Below are positions 6,189-7,817 of a stretch of DNA of 7,817 nt, one piece after another. Where the stretch lies: NCBI GenBank assembly GCA_030147325.1, contig JASLAA010000050.1:1-7817 (forward strand). The letters are read 5' to 3'. The number at the start of each line of letters is the position of its first letter. The stretch's first letter is position 1. This stretch comes from Arthrobacter sp. Its GTDB lineage: Bacteria > Actinomycetota > Actinomycetes > Actinomycetales > Micrococcaceae. Position numbers and translations under genes: made by a program. The notes beneath the pieces were generated by a model. That model had not been told where the DNA came from, searched no databases, and saw only the letters and a program-made list of their open reading frames with translations.

Positions 6189-7694
6189 GTGAAGAGCGCT
6201 GTTGAAACCCTTTCCCCCACCCGGGTGAAGCTGAACGTCGAGGTTCCCTTCGAGGAACTGAAGCCCAGCATCGACGAGGCCTACAAGACCATCGCCACCC
6301 AGGTCCAGGTTCCGGGGTTCCGCAAGGGCAAGGTCCCGCAGCAGCTCATCGACCAGCGTGTCGGACGGGGTTACGTCATCGAGACGGCCATCAACGACGG
6401 CCTGAACGGCTTCTACCAGAGCGCTGTGCAGGAGACGGGTATCCGTCCGCTGAGCCGCCCGGAGGTCGAGATCACCGAGGTGCCCGATCCCGCGAAGAAG
6501 GACGGCCAGCTGACGTTCACCGTCGAACTGGACATCCGCCCGGAGATCGAGCTTCCGGACTACAAGGGCATCGAGGTCACCGTCGAGGCCGTCGAGGCTT
6601 CCGACGAGGACGTCCAGAAAGCCATGGATGAGCTGCGCGGCCGCTTCGGCACGCTGACGGCGGTCGACCGCCCCTCCAAGGACGGGGACTTCCTCACCAT
6701 CGATCTGACGGCGTCGGTCGACGGCGAAGAGGTCGATTCCGCGCAGGACCTGTCCTACCAGATCGGCTCCGGCACGATGCTCGAGGGTATGGACGAGGCC
6801 GTGACCGGCCTGTCCACCGACGAGGACGCGACGTTCGAGACCAAGCTGGCAGGCGGCGAGCACGCCGGTGCCGACGCGCAGGTCAAGGTGATCGTGAAGG
6901 CCGTCAAGGAGCGCGAACTCCCCGAGGTCGACGACGACTTCGCCCAGCTCGCCTCGGAGTTCGACACGGCAGAGGAACTGCGCGCCGATCTCGTGAAGCA
7001 GGCCTCCGAGTCGAAGCTCATGGACCAGGGCGTCGAGGCGCGCGACAAGGTACTCGACAAGCTCGTCGAGCTCGTCGCCGTTCCCGTCCCCGAGAGTGTC
7101 GTCGAGGAGCAGCTCGAGCAGCACTTCAACGGCGAGAACGCCCACACTGCCGGCGAGGACCATGACACCGAGGAGCACCGCGCGGAGATCCGCGGGAACA
7201 CCGAGCGGGCCTTCCAGAACGAGGTCATCCTCGATTCCGTCGCCGAGAAGGAAGAGGTCGGCGTCAGCCAGAGCGAGCTGATCGACTACATCGTCTCCAC
7301 GTCCGGCCAGTACGGCATGGAGCCGAACCAGTTCGCGCAGATGCTCGACCAGAGCGGCCAGGTTCCGATGATCGTCGGCGAGGTACGCCGTCGCAAGGCT
7401 CTCGCCAAGGTGCTCGAGTACGCGACCGTCACCGACACCAACGGTGCTGCAGTGGACCTGACCGAATTCGTCCGGCCCGCCGGCGACGACGCTGAGACCC
7501 TCTCGGTCGACGACGCCGAGACCGAGCAGGACGTCGCCGAGGACATCCAGGCGACCGGCACCGAGTCTGCCGAAGCGACTGAGTCCGTCGAAGCGCCCGA
7601 GGCTGCCGAAGCCTCCGCAGAGGACGCACCTGCCGAGGATGCTCCCGCCGACGAGCCGAAAAAGAAGGCGAAGAAGAAGGCCAGTTCGAAGTAG
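6189..7694 (+). CDS. tig: Trigger factor, ribosome-associated chaperone and prolyl isomerase
   Basis: This 501-residue protein binds the ribosome at the peptide exit tunnel and helps nascent chains fold. The start at GTG 6189 gives MKSAVETLSPTRVKLNVEVPFEEL, the normal family beginning. The ribosome-binding signature GFRKGKVP is at 43-50 within the N-terminal domain (about 1-115). The FKBP-like PPIase domain is at about 160-240 (DGDFLTIDLTASVDGEEV through YQIGSGTMLEGMDEAVTGL). The C-terminal chaperone arms extend to about 430. Beyond that is a tail of about 70 residues, first acidic and Ala/Glu/Asp-rich with short AEDAP-like repeats, ending in a Lys cluster (KKKAKKK, 491-497). E. coli trigger factor is 432 residues, so the tail accounts for the extra length; charged tails are known in actinobacterial homologues. 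In this phylum clpP usually follows; the window ends too soon to see it. Confidence 0.96.
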   Translation: MKSAVETLSPTRVKLNVEVPFEELKPSIDEAYKTIATQVQVPGFRKGKVPQQLIDQRVGRGYVIETAINDGLNGFYQSAVQETGIRPLSRPEVEITEVPDPAKKDGQLTFTVELDIRPEIELPDYKGIEVTVEAVEASDEDVQKAMDELRGRFGTLTAVDRPSKDGDFLTIDLTASVDGEEVDSAQDLSYQIGSGTMLEGMDEAVTGLSTDEDATFETKLAGGEHAGADAQVKVIVKAVKERELPEVDDDFAQLASEFDTAEELRADLVKQASESKLMDQGVEARDKVLDKLVELVAVPVPESVVEEQLEQHFNGENAHTAGEDHDTEEHRAEIRGNTERAFQNEVILDSVAEKEEVGVSQSELIDYIVSTSGQYGMEPNQFAQMLDQSGQVPMIVGEVRRRKALAKVLEYATVTDTNGAAVDLTEFVRPAGDDAETLSVDDAETEQDVAEDIQATGTESAEATESVEAPEAAEASAEDAPAEDAPADEPKKKAKKKASSK

Positions 7695-7721
7695 CTGCTC
7701 CCAGCGCGGGCAGGATCTCAG

Positions 7722-7764
7722 CAGCGGTGCCGTAGCCCCAGGGCAGCGGCACCGCTGTCGCTTT
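7722..7764 (+). terminator. Hairpin terminator after tig
   Basis: CAGCGGTGCCG (7722-7732) pairs exactly with CGGCACCGCTG (7747-7757), an 11-bp stem with a 14-nt loop, followed by TCGCTTT. It begins 27 bp after the tig stop codon and suggests that tig ends its own transcript. The remaining bases to 7817 hold nothing I can support as a gene. Confidence 0.7.
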
Positions 7765-7817
7765 AACCGCCGGGTTGATGGCTCGGCCCAGCAGCCGGCG
7801 TCCTTCCCGGAGGGTGC

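Noticed and set aside
6168..7178. A 336-codon open frame on the minus strand antisense to tig
   Set aside because: The Leu/Asp/Gly-rich product mirrors the codon bias of tig and shows no family motif; tig is unmistakable on the other strand.
7567..7675. Short in-frame repeats in the tig tail as a tandem-repeat or CRISPR-like array
   Set aside because: The units are degenerate, coding and without regular spacers; they are low-complexity protein sequence.
7429..7752. A 107-codon minus-strand open frame covering the tig terminator
   Set aside because: It spans the tig tail and the terminator hairpin and is Arg/Pro-rich low-complexity; no family resemblance.

Overview
The window is GC-rich (roughly two thirds G+C by eye) and reads as an ordinary chromosomal housekeeping region of a high-GC actinobacterium. 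Codon use, GTG/TTG starts, TANNNT -10 boxes, a terminator hairpin without a U-tract and tRNA genes without an encoded CCA all fit. The protein sequences look most like Micrococcaceae (Arthrobacter and relatives); that placement rests on family recognition, not a search. The order globin, pepN, rpiB, nei, tig, with pepN and the globin divergent from rpiB-nei-tig, matches from memory the glbO-pepN-rpiB-nei2-tig neighbourhood of Mycobacterium tuberculosis, so the core is an old actinobacterial gene cluster.

Left block, all minus strand. pepN (1660-4221, M1 aminopeptidase N) ends at a strong 16-bp hairpin (1591-1628). Then comes an OsmC/Ohr-family peroxide-resistance-type protein (1038-1520), apparently expressed from its own promoter as a leaderless message. 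Next is a very short MscS-type channel (218-913), whose stop codon overlaps by 4 bp the start of a group II truncated haemoglobin that runs off the left edge (1-221).

Right block, plus strand. A 225-bp divergent promoter region (4222-4446) separates pepN from rpiB (4447-4917, ribose-5-phosphate isomerase B). rpiB overlaps by 8 bp a Nei/Fpg-type DNA glycosylase (4910-5794). A short hairpin terminator (5819-5840) follows. Then come a minus-strand tRNA-Gly(TCC) (5862-5932) and a divergent plus-strand tRNA-Pro(TGG) (6046-6119). tRNA-Pro lies 69 bp ahead of tig (6189-7694, trigger factor), which ends in a long charged tail and a hairpin terminator (7722-7764). The last 53 bases show no gene; clpP would be expected further right by synteny.

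I found no CRISPR, insertion sequence, prophage or defence system. The points worth a second look are modest: the vestibule-less MscS coupled to a globin with a proline/alanine-rich N-terminal extension, the leaderless osmC-type gene, three non-ATG starts that simple longest-ATG calling would misplace, and a possible tRNA-Pro/tig read-through transcript.
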